From positions 186,001 through 250,000 of the forward strand of contig NZ_FXBQ01000001.1 in the NCBI RefSeq assembly GCF_900177545.1: 64,000 bases of DNA, written 5' to 3'. The stretch is from Maritimibacter sp. HL-12 (GTDB lineage: Bacteria; Pseudomonadota; Alphaproteobacteria; Rhodobacterales; Rhodobacteraceae). Position 1 is the stretch's first letter. Each line of letters opens with the position of its first letter. Under the pieces are notes generated by a model that worked only from the letters and a program-made list of their open reading frames with translations, searched no databases and was not told the origin of the DNA. A program made the position numbers and the translations under genes. This document shows, one piece after another, positions 17,013 through 24,939 of the stretch.

Positions 17013-18176
17013 ATGAAACTCGTCAAGGGCGACCTGATCGCAACCGGCGCCGAACTGGTGGCCGCGCCCGCGGTCCTGGGGCTGAATGTCGGCCCCCTCG
17101 CGCGCCTGCCGCAGGTGCGCCCGGCCGCCGCGGCCGAACAGTCGGTGGCGGCATGCCTCGCCGGATTGCGTGCGCCGGTGGCAGCCGATATCCGCGCCTT
17201 GCTGGCAACCCTGGCCAACCCGCTGCGGATCGGCACGCTGCATTACGCGCTCGGCGAGGAAAGCCTCACCCGGGCGATCCTCGCCTGGGGGCCGGACAGC
17301 GGGGCCAAAGCGGTCTTGATGGTGAGCCGGGCCGAAGACTGGGCGATCCGCGCGGTGAGCGCCACCGACCTTGCCGACACGATCGCCTCGGTGCTGCTCG
17401 AAGATCTGCCGCTCGCGCCCGCCCGTCTGCAAAAAGCGCTCTCGCCCGATGCCGCGCTGGTGTTTCTCGCCGCGCTGCACGCGCTGCGGGCCGGGCGGCT
17501 CAAGGCGCTTCTGGCGCACGATTTTGCCCCCGTTGCCTTCACGCCCGGCGCGATCGCCGAAGCCCTGGAAGATGTCGGTGCCGAGGATTTCCGCTGGCCG
17601 CTCCTGTTTCTCGACAAGGTCCTGCCGTTCTCGCTCGACGGGCTGAACTGGGAGGCCCGGATCGGCCCCGCGCTCGGCTCGCTGGCCGACCGGGGCCTTG
17701 TCGAGCGGGTCAAGAAGAGCAAGACCACCTGGATGCTCACGCCGCTCGGCTATCAGCTTGCCGTCGCCGATGCCCAGCATCTCACCAAGGTGGGCCTGCG
17801 GGTCACCGCGACCACCGACGAAGACCTCAAGGGCCACGAGGCCTTCCTGTTCCTGCGCTCGGTTCAGGACGTGATGCTGTATGACCTCGGTGGGCGCGAG
17901 GCGGTGATCGCCTCGATCCCGTTCGCAGATCTGCGCTCCCTGCTCGCCACCGTGCTCACCCCGCCGGCAAAGGCGGTGGCCGGCGGGGCCGAAAAGATGC
18001 CCGATCCGCAGATTTGCCCGACCTGCGGCCATGTGCTGGAGCCGGCGGCGAAATTCTGCCCGGCCTGCGGGGCCAAGGTCGCCGCGGCGCGTGGCGGGGC
18101 GCGCAGTTGCGCAAGCTGTGGCGCGCCGCTCGTGAAGGGCGCGAAATTCTGCGCCGACTGCGGCGCGAAAGCTTGA
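17013..18176 (+). CDS. Soluble protein with tandem C-terminal zinc ribbons, unassigned
   Basis: 387 residues with no signal peptide. The first 320 residues are Ala/Leu-rich and helical. A segment GSLADRGLVERVKKSKTTW followed by MLTPLGYQLAVADA resembles a winged-helix fold. The C-terminus has two zinc ribbons: Cys335, Cys338, Cys349 and Cys352, then Cys366, Cys369, Cys380 and Cys383. The ribbons resemble the one in the protein at 10530. It begins 33 bases after the coiled-coil gene, and the binding-protein gene of the ABC importer starts six bases after its stop. This links the unknown genes to the importer in one probable transcript. A regulatory or adaptor role is only a guess. Confidence 0.78.
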   Translation: MKLVKGDLIATGAELVAAPAVLGLNVGPLARLPQVRPAAAAEQSVAACLAGLRAPVAADIRALLATLANPLRIGTLHYALGEESLTRAILAWGPDSGAKAVLMVSRAEDWAIRAVSATDLADTIASVLLEDLPLAPARLQKALSPDAALVFLAALHALRAGRLKALLAHDFAPVAFTPGAIAEALEDVGAEDFRWPLLFLDKVLPFSLDGLNWEARIGPALGSLADRGLVERVKKSKTTWMLTPLGYQLAVADAQHLTKVGLRVTATTDEDLKGHEAFLFLRSVQDVMLYDLGGREAVIASIPFADLRSLLATVLTPPAKAVAGGAEKMPDPQICPTCGHVLEPAAKFCPACGAKVAAARGGARSCASCGAPLVKGAKFCADCGAKA

Positions 18177-18182
18177 GGAGCG

Positions 18183-19211
18183 ATGAGCATGAAACGCAAT
18201 GTCATCCTGGCCCTGCTGGCAATCGTCGTCCTCGGGGTTGCCGTCTTCACCAGCCGTCAACCCGGTGAGGCGCTGCACGAGGTGACGATCTACACCTCCG
18301 TCGACCAGGTCTATTCCGAGCCGGTCCTGCGCGCATTCGAGGCCGAGACCGGCATCAGGGTCAACGCACTCTACGATGCCGAGGCGGCCAAGACCGTGGG
18401 GCTGGTCAACCGGCTCATCGCCGAAAAGTCCGCGCCGTTGGCCGACGTGTTCTGGAACGGCGAGTTCTCGCAAACCCTCGTGCTGAAGGAGGAAGGCGTG
18501 CTGGCCGCCTATGCCTCGCCCGCGGCGGAGGGATTGCCGGCATTGTTCCGCGATCCCGAAGGGTTCTGGACGGCCTTCGGCGGGCGCGCCCGGGTGCTCT
18601 TCGTCAATACCGCGATGTTGCCCAAGGCGGATTGGCCGCGCTCGATTTTCGATCTGCCCCCGCGGGCCGGGGAAATCGCGCTGGCCAACCCGTTGTTCGG
18701 CTCGACCGGAACCCACGCCGCAGCACTTGCCGCCGCACTTGGGCCGCAAGCGGCCCTCGACGTCTTCGAGGCACTCAAATCCGGCGGCGTGCGCGTGGTC
18801 GATGGCAATGCCGTGGTGCGCGACATGGTGGCAGCGGGCCGCGTGCCGATGGGGTTGACCGATACCGACGACGCCTGCGTTTCGATCGAGAAAGGCGCGC
18901 CGGTCGCGGTCGTCTTCCTCGACCAGCAGGCGGACGGGCTTGGCACGCTGGTGGTGCCGAACACGGTGGCGCTCATCGCCGGGGGGCCACATCCCGACCT
19001 TGGACGGATGCTGGCCGACTACCTGCTTTCAACCGAGACCGAGGCGGCGATGATCGAAAGCGGCTGGGTGCAGATCCCGTCGCGGCCCAGCCCGGTGGAG
19101 GGCCCTTGCTTTGGCAGGCTCGACGTGCGCGCGATGCAGGTGAGCATGGCAGAGATCCGCGCGGCGGGCGGCGAAATCGACGCGGCGATTCGCCGGATGT
19201 TCCAGGATTGA
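18183..19211 (+). CDS. ABC importer substrate-binding protein, Fe(III) type
   Basis: A periplasmic binding protein of the FbpA/FutA/AfuA class, 342 residues. An N-terminal hydrophobic stretch (NVILALLAIVVLGVAVF) serves as signal or anchor. The mature part opens with EVTIYTSVDQVYSEPVLRAF and later ADVFWNGEFSQTLVLK and LANPLFGSTGTHAAAL, all characteristic of this class. The substrate could be ferric iron, but related proteins bind phosphonates or other anions, so it is left open. An ATG two codons later (18189) is a possible alternative start. GAGGAG precedes the chosen one. It is followed by the permease and ATPase genes. Confidence 0.86.
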   Translation: MSMKRNVILALLAIVVLGVAVFTSRQPGEALHEVTIYTSVDQVYSEPVLRAFEAETGIRVNALYDAEAAKTVGLVNRLIAEKSAPLADVFWNGEFSQTLVLKEEGVLAAYASPAAEGLPALFRDPEGFWTAFGGRARVLFVNTAMLPKADWPRSIFDLPPRAGEIALANPLFGSTGTHAAALAAALGPQAALDVFEALKSGGVRVVDGNAVVRDMVAAGRVPMGLTDTDDACVSIEKGAPVAVVFLDQQADGLGTLVVPNTVALIAGGPHPDLGRMLADYLLSTETEAAMIESGWVQIPSRPSPVEGPCFGRLDVRAMQVSMAEIRAAGGEIDAAIRRMFQD

Positions 19212-19221
19212 GCCCGGACGG

Positions 19222-20850
19222 ATGACAGCAATACCACCCTGCCGATGGTGCCCGACACCGGGCCGCGTGCTGCTGGCGCTCGGCTGGGCGGTGTTTCTCG
19301 GCCTGACGTTCGGGCCGGTGGCGGGGCTGTTCGCCGAAGCGGCGGCCCGGCTCGCGGCGGGAGAACCCGAGGCTTCGGCGGCCCTCGTCCCGAGCGCCCG
19401 GCAACGCGCGCTTCTCGGGCGCAGCCTTGCGCTGGCCGGGGGCGTCGCGGTCTTCGCCGGACTTGTGGGCAGCCTCGCCGCGCTGGCGCTTCTGCGCCGT
19501 CTGGCGCACGGCAGGGGCTCGCGGCTCCTGCGCGCGGGCCTGCTGGCGGCACTGGTGCTCTGGGTCGTCACGCCGCCCTACCTGCACGCGCTGGCGGGGA
19601 TGGAGGCGGGCAACTGGATGCGGGCGGCGCTCAGCGGCCTTGGTGCGCCTTCCCGGCTGCTTCCCGATCTGCCTGGCCCGGTCTCGGCGCTGCTGGCGCA
19701 GGGCTTCGCGCTGATGCCGATCGCGATGGTCGCCGCCGCGATCGGCTTTCTGTCGGTCGAGCGCGATCTGATCGACGCCGCCATGTTGCTCGGGCCGGGG
19801 CACCGGGTGTTCCTTCGCATCGTGCTGCCGCTTGCCGCACCGGCGATCTTCGCCGGCAGCGGGGCGGTTTTCGTCTTCAGCCTGATCGACTACAGCACAC
19901 CCTCGTTGTTCGGCCTGTCGTCCTACGCGATGGAGATCGTCGCCGAATACAGCGCAAGCCGCGCGCCGTGGCGGGCGGCACTGATCGCGCTGCCCCTGAT
20001 CGCGATCACCGGGCTGGTGATCGGCGCGGTGCTGGCGATGCTTTCGCGCGGCGCACCGGCCCATGCGCGCATGCCGGGCCGGGCGCTTCGACACTATCGC
20101 CCGCTCGACGCGCTGCGCCGCCCGGCGCGCCTGGCCCTCTGGCTCGCGGTCGGCTACGGCGCGATGATCCTCGCGCTGCTGCTCGGCTCGGTGCTGATCT
20201 GGCGGCTGTTGCCCGGGCTGGTCTGGGAGGTGCGCCACGATCTCGCGCGCACGCTGGTCAATGCCGCGCTCGCCGCGGGGTTGGCGCTCGGCCCGGCGGC
20301 GCTGGTGGCGGGCAGTCTTGCTGCGCGGCCGCGCGCACCCGTGTTGCGGGCGCTGATCTGGCTCGCCGCGCTGTTCCCGCTCGCGATCCCGCCCTCGCTC
20401 ACCGGGGTGGGCCTAGCCGCGCTGCTGGCCTGCTGCGCGCCCGACGCCCTGCGCAGCGCCGGATGGCTGCCGGCGCTGTCGCACGCCGCCCGGTTCCTGC
20501 CGCTCGCCGTGCTGGTGATCCATGCCCAGATGCGCCGGGTCGACCCGCTCCTGATCGACGCGGCCCGGCTCCAGCGCCCACCGGGCCCGGCACGGTGGCT
20601 GCGGATCGAGCTGCCGCTCGCCGCCCCCGGGCTCGCCGCCGCGGCGGGGCTGGTGTTCTGCGCCAGCATCGGCGAGCTGGACGCCACGATGATGACCGCC
20701 GCGCCCGGTCAGGGGGTGCTGTCGATGCGGGTGTTCAACTACCTGCACTACGGCGTGAGCGAGACGGTCGCGGCACTCGGGCTGCTGCTCGCGGCCATCG
20801 TCTGGACCGCGGCGGCGCTCGGGCTTTGGCTCGCCGGCCGGCAAGGATAG
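19222..20850 (+). CDS. ABC importer permease, fused two-domain Fe(III) type
   Basis: A 542-residue inner-membrane permease with about twelve helices. It carries two copies of the binding-protein-dependent transport inner-membrane domain. The coupling-helix regions are DLIDAAMLLGPGHRVFLRI in the first half and LLIDAARLQRPPGPARWLRI in the second. This is the fused architecture of FbpB-type ferric permeases, where one chain forms both halves of the channel. It starts 10 bases after the binding protein and ends 11 bases before the ATPase. Confidence 0.9.
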   Translation: MTAIPPCRWCPTPGRVLLALGWAVFLGLTFGPVAGLFAEAAARLAAGEPEASAALVPSARQRALLGRSLALAGGVAVFAGLVGSLAALALLRRLAHGRGSRLLRAGLLAALVLWVVTPPYLHALAGMEAGNWMRAALSGLGAPSRLLPDLPGPVSALLAQGFALMPIAMVAAAIGFLSVERDLIDAAMLLGPGHRVFLRIVLPLAAPAIFAGSGAVFVFSLIDYSTPSLFGLSSYAMEIVAEYSASRAPWRAALIALPLIAITGLVIGAVLAMLSRGAPAHARMPGRALRHYRPLDALRRPARLALWLAVGYGAMILALLLGSVLIWRLLPGLVWEVRHDLARTLVNAALAAGLALGPAALVAGSLAARPRAPVLRALIWLAALFPLAIPPSLTGVGLAALLACCAPDALRSAGWLPALSHAARFLPLAVLVIHAQMRRVDPLLIDAARLQRPPGPARWLRIELPLAAPGLAAAAGLVFCASIGELDATMMTAAPGQGVLSMRVFNYLHYGVSETVAALGLLLAAIVWTAAALGLWLAGRQG

Positions 20851-20861
20851 GGAGACCCGCC

Positions 20862-21545
20862 ATGCAACAGCCGCCAAACCCGCACGCCCGCCCCGCCGTC
20901 GAGGTGCAGGCACTGACCAAGGTTTTTCGCGCCCGCGCCGTGCTCGACGCCGTCGATCTCTCGCTCCTGCCCGGCAGCGTGACCGCGCTCACCGGACGGT
21001 CGGGCGAGGGCAAGACCACGCTGTTGCGCCTGATCGCTGGGCTCGACACCCCCGACGCGGGCCGCATTTTCATCGCCGGGCAGCTTGCCTGTGAGGGGCC
21101 GCGCGCCCGGCTCGCACCGCATCAGCGCGGCATTGGCATGGTGTTTCAACAAGCCGCGCTCTGGCCGCACATGAACGTGGCCGATCATCTGCGTTTCGGC
21201 CTTGGCGACATGCCCGCCGCGCAGGCGCGCGCGCGGGTGCGGGAGGTGCTGGACCTGACCGGGATCGCACATCTTGCCGCCGAACGCCCGGCCCGGCTTT
21301 CCGGTGGCGAGGCGGCGCGCGTTGCGATTGCCCGCGCGCTCGCGCCTTCCCCGGACTGCCTGCTGCTTGACGAACCGCTGGCCCATCTGCACGACGATCT
21401 GCGCCATGACATCGCGCGCACAATCCGGGCGGTGGCCGATACCGGCAGCGTGGCGGTGCTTTTCGTCACCCACACCCCCGCCGATCTTGATGGCATCGCG
21501 GACCGCAGGTTTCACCTCGAAGCGGCCCGCCTCACGCCGATCTGA
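20862..21545 (+). CDS. ABC importer ATPase, Fe(III) type
   Basis: The ATP-hydrolysing subunit for the importer encoded just upstream, 227 residues. Walker A is GRSGEGKTT (near residues 45-53). The Q-loop is VFQQAALWPHMN, the signature LSGGEAARVAIARAL, and Walker B CLLLDEPLAHLHDD, with the switch His in FVTHTPADL. The chain ends shortly after the core domain, so it lacks the C-terminal regulatory domain of some FbpC/PotA proteins. GGGAGA precedes the ATG. It is the last gene of the run that begins at 13213. Confidence 0.9.
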   Translation: MQQPPNPHARPAVEVQALTKVFRARAVLDAVDLSLLPGSVTALTGRSGEGKTTLLRLIAGLDTPDAGRIFIAGQLACEGPRARLAPHQRGIGMVFQQAALWPHMNVADHLRFGLGDMPAAQARARVREVLDLTGIAHLAAERPARLSGGEAARVAIARALAPSPDCLLLDEPLAHLHDDLRHDIARTIRAVADTGSVAVLFVTHTPADLDGIADRRFHLEAARLTPI

Positions 21546-21554
21546 CCGGGCGCG

Positions 21555-22262
21555 TCATTGATCCACGGGCAGGAACAGGCTTTCCGGAAGGTCGTGATCC
21601 TGCATCCAGCCGAACCAGTAGACATCGGTCGGGCCGATGACCCGGTCGAACACGCGCCAGCCGGATCCGTCATCGTGGAACAGCACCATCACGATGTCGC
21701 TCATCATGTCGCCGCGCCATGCCTCGGCAAATCGCGTGTGCAGCCAGTCGAGCGGTTGCCCGCCCGGTTGCACCGGCACCGCCGAGAGATAGGCCCAAGG
21801 CCCGTCGCGGCGCAGCGTGCCAACCCGGAACGCGATCGGCTGGCCGATCTCGGGCGCAATCACCGCGCGCGCCGCATCGAGCAGGGCCGCGCGCTCCGGT
21901 GTTCCCTCCGCCACGTCCTGAACGCCGGCTGGCGCAGGCGAGGCATCGCTTGCCGCGCCAACGGCCTCGGCAAGACGCACCGTCGCCCCCGCCGTCGCAT
22001 CGAGCCCGGCGATTGCGCGGGGATCGCCAAACCGGCTGGCGGCGGACTGCACGAACCGGCCATCGCCACTTGCCGGACCGGAACGCGCCCCGGACATGCC
22101 GGAAGGAGCGCCCGGGCGCAGGCTGGTTTTCGCTGCGGCCAAGTCGGCCATGCCCGGGCTATGGTGTCTTTCGTTGACCGCCTCGATACCGCCCGCCCCC
22201 GCCAGTGCAGGTGCCGCGAGCCCTGCGGCAAGAACCAGAACCGGGATGATGTGCCTCGTCAT
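21555..22262 (-). CDS. Exported protein, unassigned
   Basis: 235 residues with a clear signal peptide (MTRHIIPVLVLAAGLAAPALAGAGG). The middle part is Ala/Gly/Ser-rich. The C-terminal half has an ordered look: WAYLSAVPVQPGGQPLDWLH, then DGSGWRVFDRVIGPTDVYWF, and ends DLPESLFLPVDQ. I do not recognise a family. The start at 22262 is preferred because AAGGA precedes it. The gene lies one base after the membrane protein gene to its right, on the same strand, which suggests a two-gene unit. It converges on the ABC importer. Confidence 0.72.
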   Translation of the reverse strand: MTRHIIPVLVLAAGLAAPALAGAGGIEAVNERHHSPGMADLAAAKTSLRPGAPSGMSGARSGPASGDGRFVQSAASRFGDPRAIAGLDATAGATVRLAEAVGAASDASPAPAGVQDVAEGTPERAALLDAARAVIAPEIGQPIAFRVGTLRRDGPWAYLSAVPVQPGGQPLDWLHTRFAEAWRGDMMSDIVMVLFHDDGSGWRVFDRVIGPTDVYWFGWMQDHDLPESLFLPVDQ

Positions 22263-22263
22263 G

Positions 22264-22968
22264 TCAATGTTCCTTCCCGTCGTCGTCCAGCGCAATTCCC
22301 TGCGCGGCCAGAGCCGCCATGATCTTCTTCATCGGCGTCTCGAAGCTGTCGGAAGCGATGGCTATCCGGCCACCGTCCGCGACTTCGATCACGATCCCCC
22401 GGCGCGGTCGCGCCAGCATCAGGGCCCCCGCCGCGCCGTACTGCCCGCGGCCAACCAGCAGCGGCGACAGCGCCACCAGCCAGCGCGGCAGGCTCTTGCG
22501 ATAGGGCGAAACCCGGCGGATATCACGAAACGCCACGCGGCGATCCGTGAAGGCCGCGCGCACCCGCAACCCGTCGGCCTCGATCACGATCCAGTAGGCG
22601 GCATAGACCGCCCCGATCAGCCAGAACGCGGTCGACAGGAGCGCCAACGGCCATGTCAGCAGGGCGGAGGGGTGGATCGCGCCGAAAAACGGCTCCGAGC
22701 GGGCGGCCCAGACCGGGATCGCGAAGAACAGGCCCGACAAGACGAAGCCGAGCCAGTCCGGCCCGGTCTGCGAAGGGCCGGTGCTGTAGCGCAAGGCACC
22801 CGGCGGCGGCTTCGGGCGCGGAACGACGATGTAGATGACCACGGCGAGGACCGCGAGACCAACAACCGCCGTCCATGGCCACGCCCCCGCCATGGCGAAG
22901 CCCAACCCAACGATCAGCGCCACGATCGCGCGCCGCGAAAGCTCCGACATGCCCGGCCATCCAACCAT
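22264..22968 (-). CDS. Membrane protein with C-terminal PH-like domain
   Basis: 234 residues. The first 140 residues include three or four membrane helices (for example VALIVGLGFAMAGAWPWTAVVG truncated at its core, and LLTWPLALLSTAFWLIGAVY). The rest reads VIEADGLRVRAAFTDRRVAF then DIRRVSPYRKSLPRW and IVIEVADGGRIAIASD. That pattern of strands fits a bacterial PH domain of the YdbS/DUF304 kind. No function is known. The ATG at 22968 is preceded by GGGAGG, while a longer frame extends without support. The exported protein gene follows after a one-base gap. Confidence 0.72.
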   Translation of the reverse strand: MVGWPGMSELSRRAIVALIVGLGFAMAGAWPWTAVVGLAVLAVVIYIVVPRPKPPPGALRYSTGPSQTGPDWLGFVLSGLFFAIPVWAARSEPFFGAIHPSALLTWPLALLSTAFWLIGAVYAAYWIVIEADGLRVRAAFTDRRVAFRDIRRVSPYRKSLPRWLVALSPLLVGRGQYGAAGALMLARPRRGIVIEVADGGRIAIASDSFETPMKKIMAALAAQGIALDDDGKEH

Positions 22969-23210
22969 CGCCTGGCCTCCCTGATCGAACCATAGCCGCC
23001 GAGAACCACGCCCGCCTTGACCGGCGTCAACATGCCGGCCCCGGTCGGCCTCGCGCCTCGGCCCGGTGGCCATTTCCGTGGCCCTCGCGATGGCGCGGGC
23101 CGACGAGTCGCGGCAATCGCCAGAGCGGCGCAACCGGCATCCCGGCGGGGCCCGGAGCCGGCGATCCGCCATGGACAGCCACTCCCTGCCCCTCTAACAA
23201 TCGCTGCGTC

Positions 23211-23834
23211 ATGACACCCGATCTGCTCATTCCCGCCTTCGTCACCCTGTTCGTGGTGATCGACCCGATCGGCCTCGCGCCGCTTTTCGTGGCGCTCACC
23301 AAGGGCGCGGGCGCGGCCCATCGCCGCGCGATCGCGCTGCGGGCGGTGGCGATCGCGGCGCTGCTGCTCACGGTGTTCGGTCTGTTCGGCGAGCAGGTGC
23401 TTCAGTTCCTCGGCATCTCGATGCCCGCCTTCCGCATCGCCGGCGGGCTCTTGCTGTTTCTCACCGCCCTCGACATGCTGTTCGAGCGTCGAGCCCAACG
23501 CCGCCGCGACCAGTCCGAAACCGGCCTTGACCCGGCCGAGGACCCGTCGGTCTTCCCGCTCGCCACGCCGCTGATCGGCGGCCCCGGGGCGATGGCCGCG
23601 ATGATCCTGCTTGCGGGAAAAACCACTACCCCCGCCGAGCTGGTCGCCATTCACCTCGTCATGCTCGCGGTGCTGGTGGTGGTCTTCGTCCTGTTCCTCG
23701 CCTCTGGCCTGCTCGAACGGGCTTTGAAGGAAACCGGGATCAACGTGCTGACCCGGCTCCTCGGCATGCTGCTCGCCGCCCTCGCGGTGCAGTTCGTGCT
23801 CGACGGGCTGGCGGATTTCGGCTTTCTCGGCTGA
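23211..23834 (+). CDS. MarC-family integral membrane protein
   Basis: 207 residues with six predicted helices. The N-terminus LLIPAFVTLFVVIDPIGLAP and the later FRIAGGLLLFLTALDMLF and PLATPLIGGPGAMAAMILL are hallmark MarC segments. The duplicated three-helix arrangement, with a DP in the first repeat and GP in the second, is visible. The family is widespread; it was first linked to multiple antibiotic resistance, but no transport activity has been shown. It stands alone on the plus strand; a 242-base gap separates it from the leftward gene at 22968. Confidence 0.9.
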   Translation: MTPDLLIPAFVTLFVVIDPIGLAPLFVALTKGAGAAHRRAIALRAVAIAALLLTVFGLFGEQVLQFLGISMPAFRIAGGLLLFLTALDMLFERRAQRRRDQSETGLDPAEDPSVFPLATPLIGGPGAMAAMILLAGKTTTPAELVAIHLVMLAVLVVVFVLFLASGLLERALKETGINVLTRLLGMLLAALAVQFVLDGLADFGFLG

Positions 23835-23885
23835 GGCACACATCGCCGCATTTGCGCCGCGCGAAAGCGCCCTTATATGCCCCCC

Positions 23886-24464
23886 ATGGACACATACGAC
23901 ATCGGCCGCATCACCTATCTCATGCTCCTGCTCGTCGCAGTGGGCGGTTATTTCGTGGCCCAGCACCGGGGCAACCTCTCGAAACTCGCCCAGCAAGCGG
24001 CGATCTGGGGGCTGATCTTCCTTGGCGTGGTCGCGGGCTACGGGCTTTGGGGCGACATCCAGCGCGATCTCGCGCCGCGTCAGGTCATGCTCGAAGGCGG
24101 CCGGATCGAGGTGCCGCGAATGTTCGACGGGCATTTCTATCTGACCGCCCGGCTGAACGGCGCGCCGGTTGAATTCGTGGTCGATACCGGGGCAACCGAC
24201 GTGGTCCTGACCAAGCAGGACGCCGAACTTGCCGGGATCGACCCGGAACGCCTTGACTTCACCGGCCGGGCGATGACCGCCAACGGCGCGGTGCGCACCG
24301 CGCAGGCCACCATCGACGAGATCCGCCTCGGCGAGATTCGCGATTCCGGGCTCAGGGTTTCGATCAACGAGGGAGAAATGCCGCAATCGCTGCTTGGCAT
24401 GGCCTACCTGCGGCGGTTCTCCAAGATCGAGATCGCCGACGACATGCTGATTCTCACCCGCTGA
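23886..24464 (+). CDS. Membrane-anchored retropepsin-like aspartic protease (TIGR02281 type)
   Basis: 192 residues. Two N-terminal membrane helices (about 10-26 and 38-55) precede a single aspartic-protease domain. The active-site motif FVVDTGATDVVLT has Asp100, Thr101 and Gly102. Ordered strands follow (LDFTGRAMTANGAVRTA, EIRLGEIRDSGLRVSINEG) and QSLLGMAYLRRFSKIEI near the end, typical of TIGR02281-type proteins, which are common in alphaproteobacteria. Such proteases act as dimers. Substrates are unknown. The start at 23886 is chosen over an ATG three codons upstream because the hydrophobic N-terminus begins here. Confidence 0.86.
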   Translation: MDTYDIGRITYLMLLLVAVGGYFVAQHRGNLSKLAQQAAIWGLIFLGVVAGYGLWGDIQRDLAPRQVMLEGGRIEVPRMFDGHFYLTARLNGAPVEFVVDTGATDVVLTKQDAELAGIDPERLDFTGRAMTANGAVRTAQATIDEIRLGEIRDSGLRVSINEGEMPQSLLGMAYLRRFSKIEIADDMLILTR

Positions 24465-24477
24465 AGTGGCCGGGCCA

Positions 24478-24939
24478 TCACCCGCTCTCGGCCTTCATCT
24501 CCCAGCGACCGCTTTCCTGGCTCCAGTATTGCGCGGCACAGCCCGCGCCGGTGAGGCCGCGCCACTGGCCCCGCGCGCGCTCGACCGCGCCCGGATCATT
24601 GCCATCGAACAGGATCATCACCCGCGCCAGCGCGCCAACCTCGTCCGCAGCCACGTCCGCACCGTCGACCGAAACCACGCAATCGGGGCTATTGGCGGCG
24701 TCGCGCCCGGTGGTCAGCAGAACCGGCTGGCGAGCGTCATGGAGCCCCCCGGCCAGCCCGTGCGGCAGGAACCCCTCCTCGGCCCCGAGCCAGAGCTTTT
24801 CATCGAGCCAGCCGAGCCGGTCCACGTTCGGCCCGCGCACCGCCACCCGCCAGCCTGCGCCCAGCGCCTTGCCCAGCAGCACCGGCAAGGTCGCCTCCAG
24901 CGGCGTGCGGGTCATGTGGTAGAACCAGGCCGCGCCCAT
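24478..24939 (-). CDS. holC: DNA polymerase III chi subunit
   Basis: A clamp-loader accessory that connects polymerase III to single-strand binding protein. The product is 153 residues and starts MGAAWFYHMTRTPLEATLPV, the conserved chi N-terminus. DEKLWLGAEEGFLPHG, then QPVLLTT, are family segments. The ATG shares a base with the pepA stop (TGATG), so it is coupled to pepA, a pairing common in alpha- and gammaproteobacteria. A GTG one codon earlier is the only alternative. Confidence 0.92.
   Translation of the reverse strand: MGAAWFYHMTRTPLEATLPVLLGKALGAGWRVAVRGPNVDRLGWLDEKLWLGAEEGFLPHGLAGGLHDARQPVLLTTGRDAANSPDCVVSVDGADVAADEVGALARVMILFDGNDPGAVERARGQWRGLTGAGCAAQYWSQESGRWEMKAESG

Noticed and set aside
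16845-18992. A 715-residue minus-strand open frame across the zinc-ribbon and binding-protein genes
   Set aside because: It is antisense to a clear ABC binding protein and a zinc-ribbon protein, with shadow-type composition.
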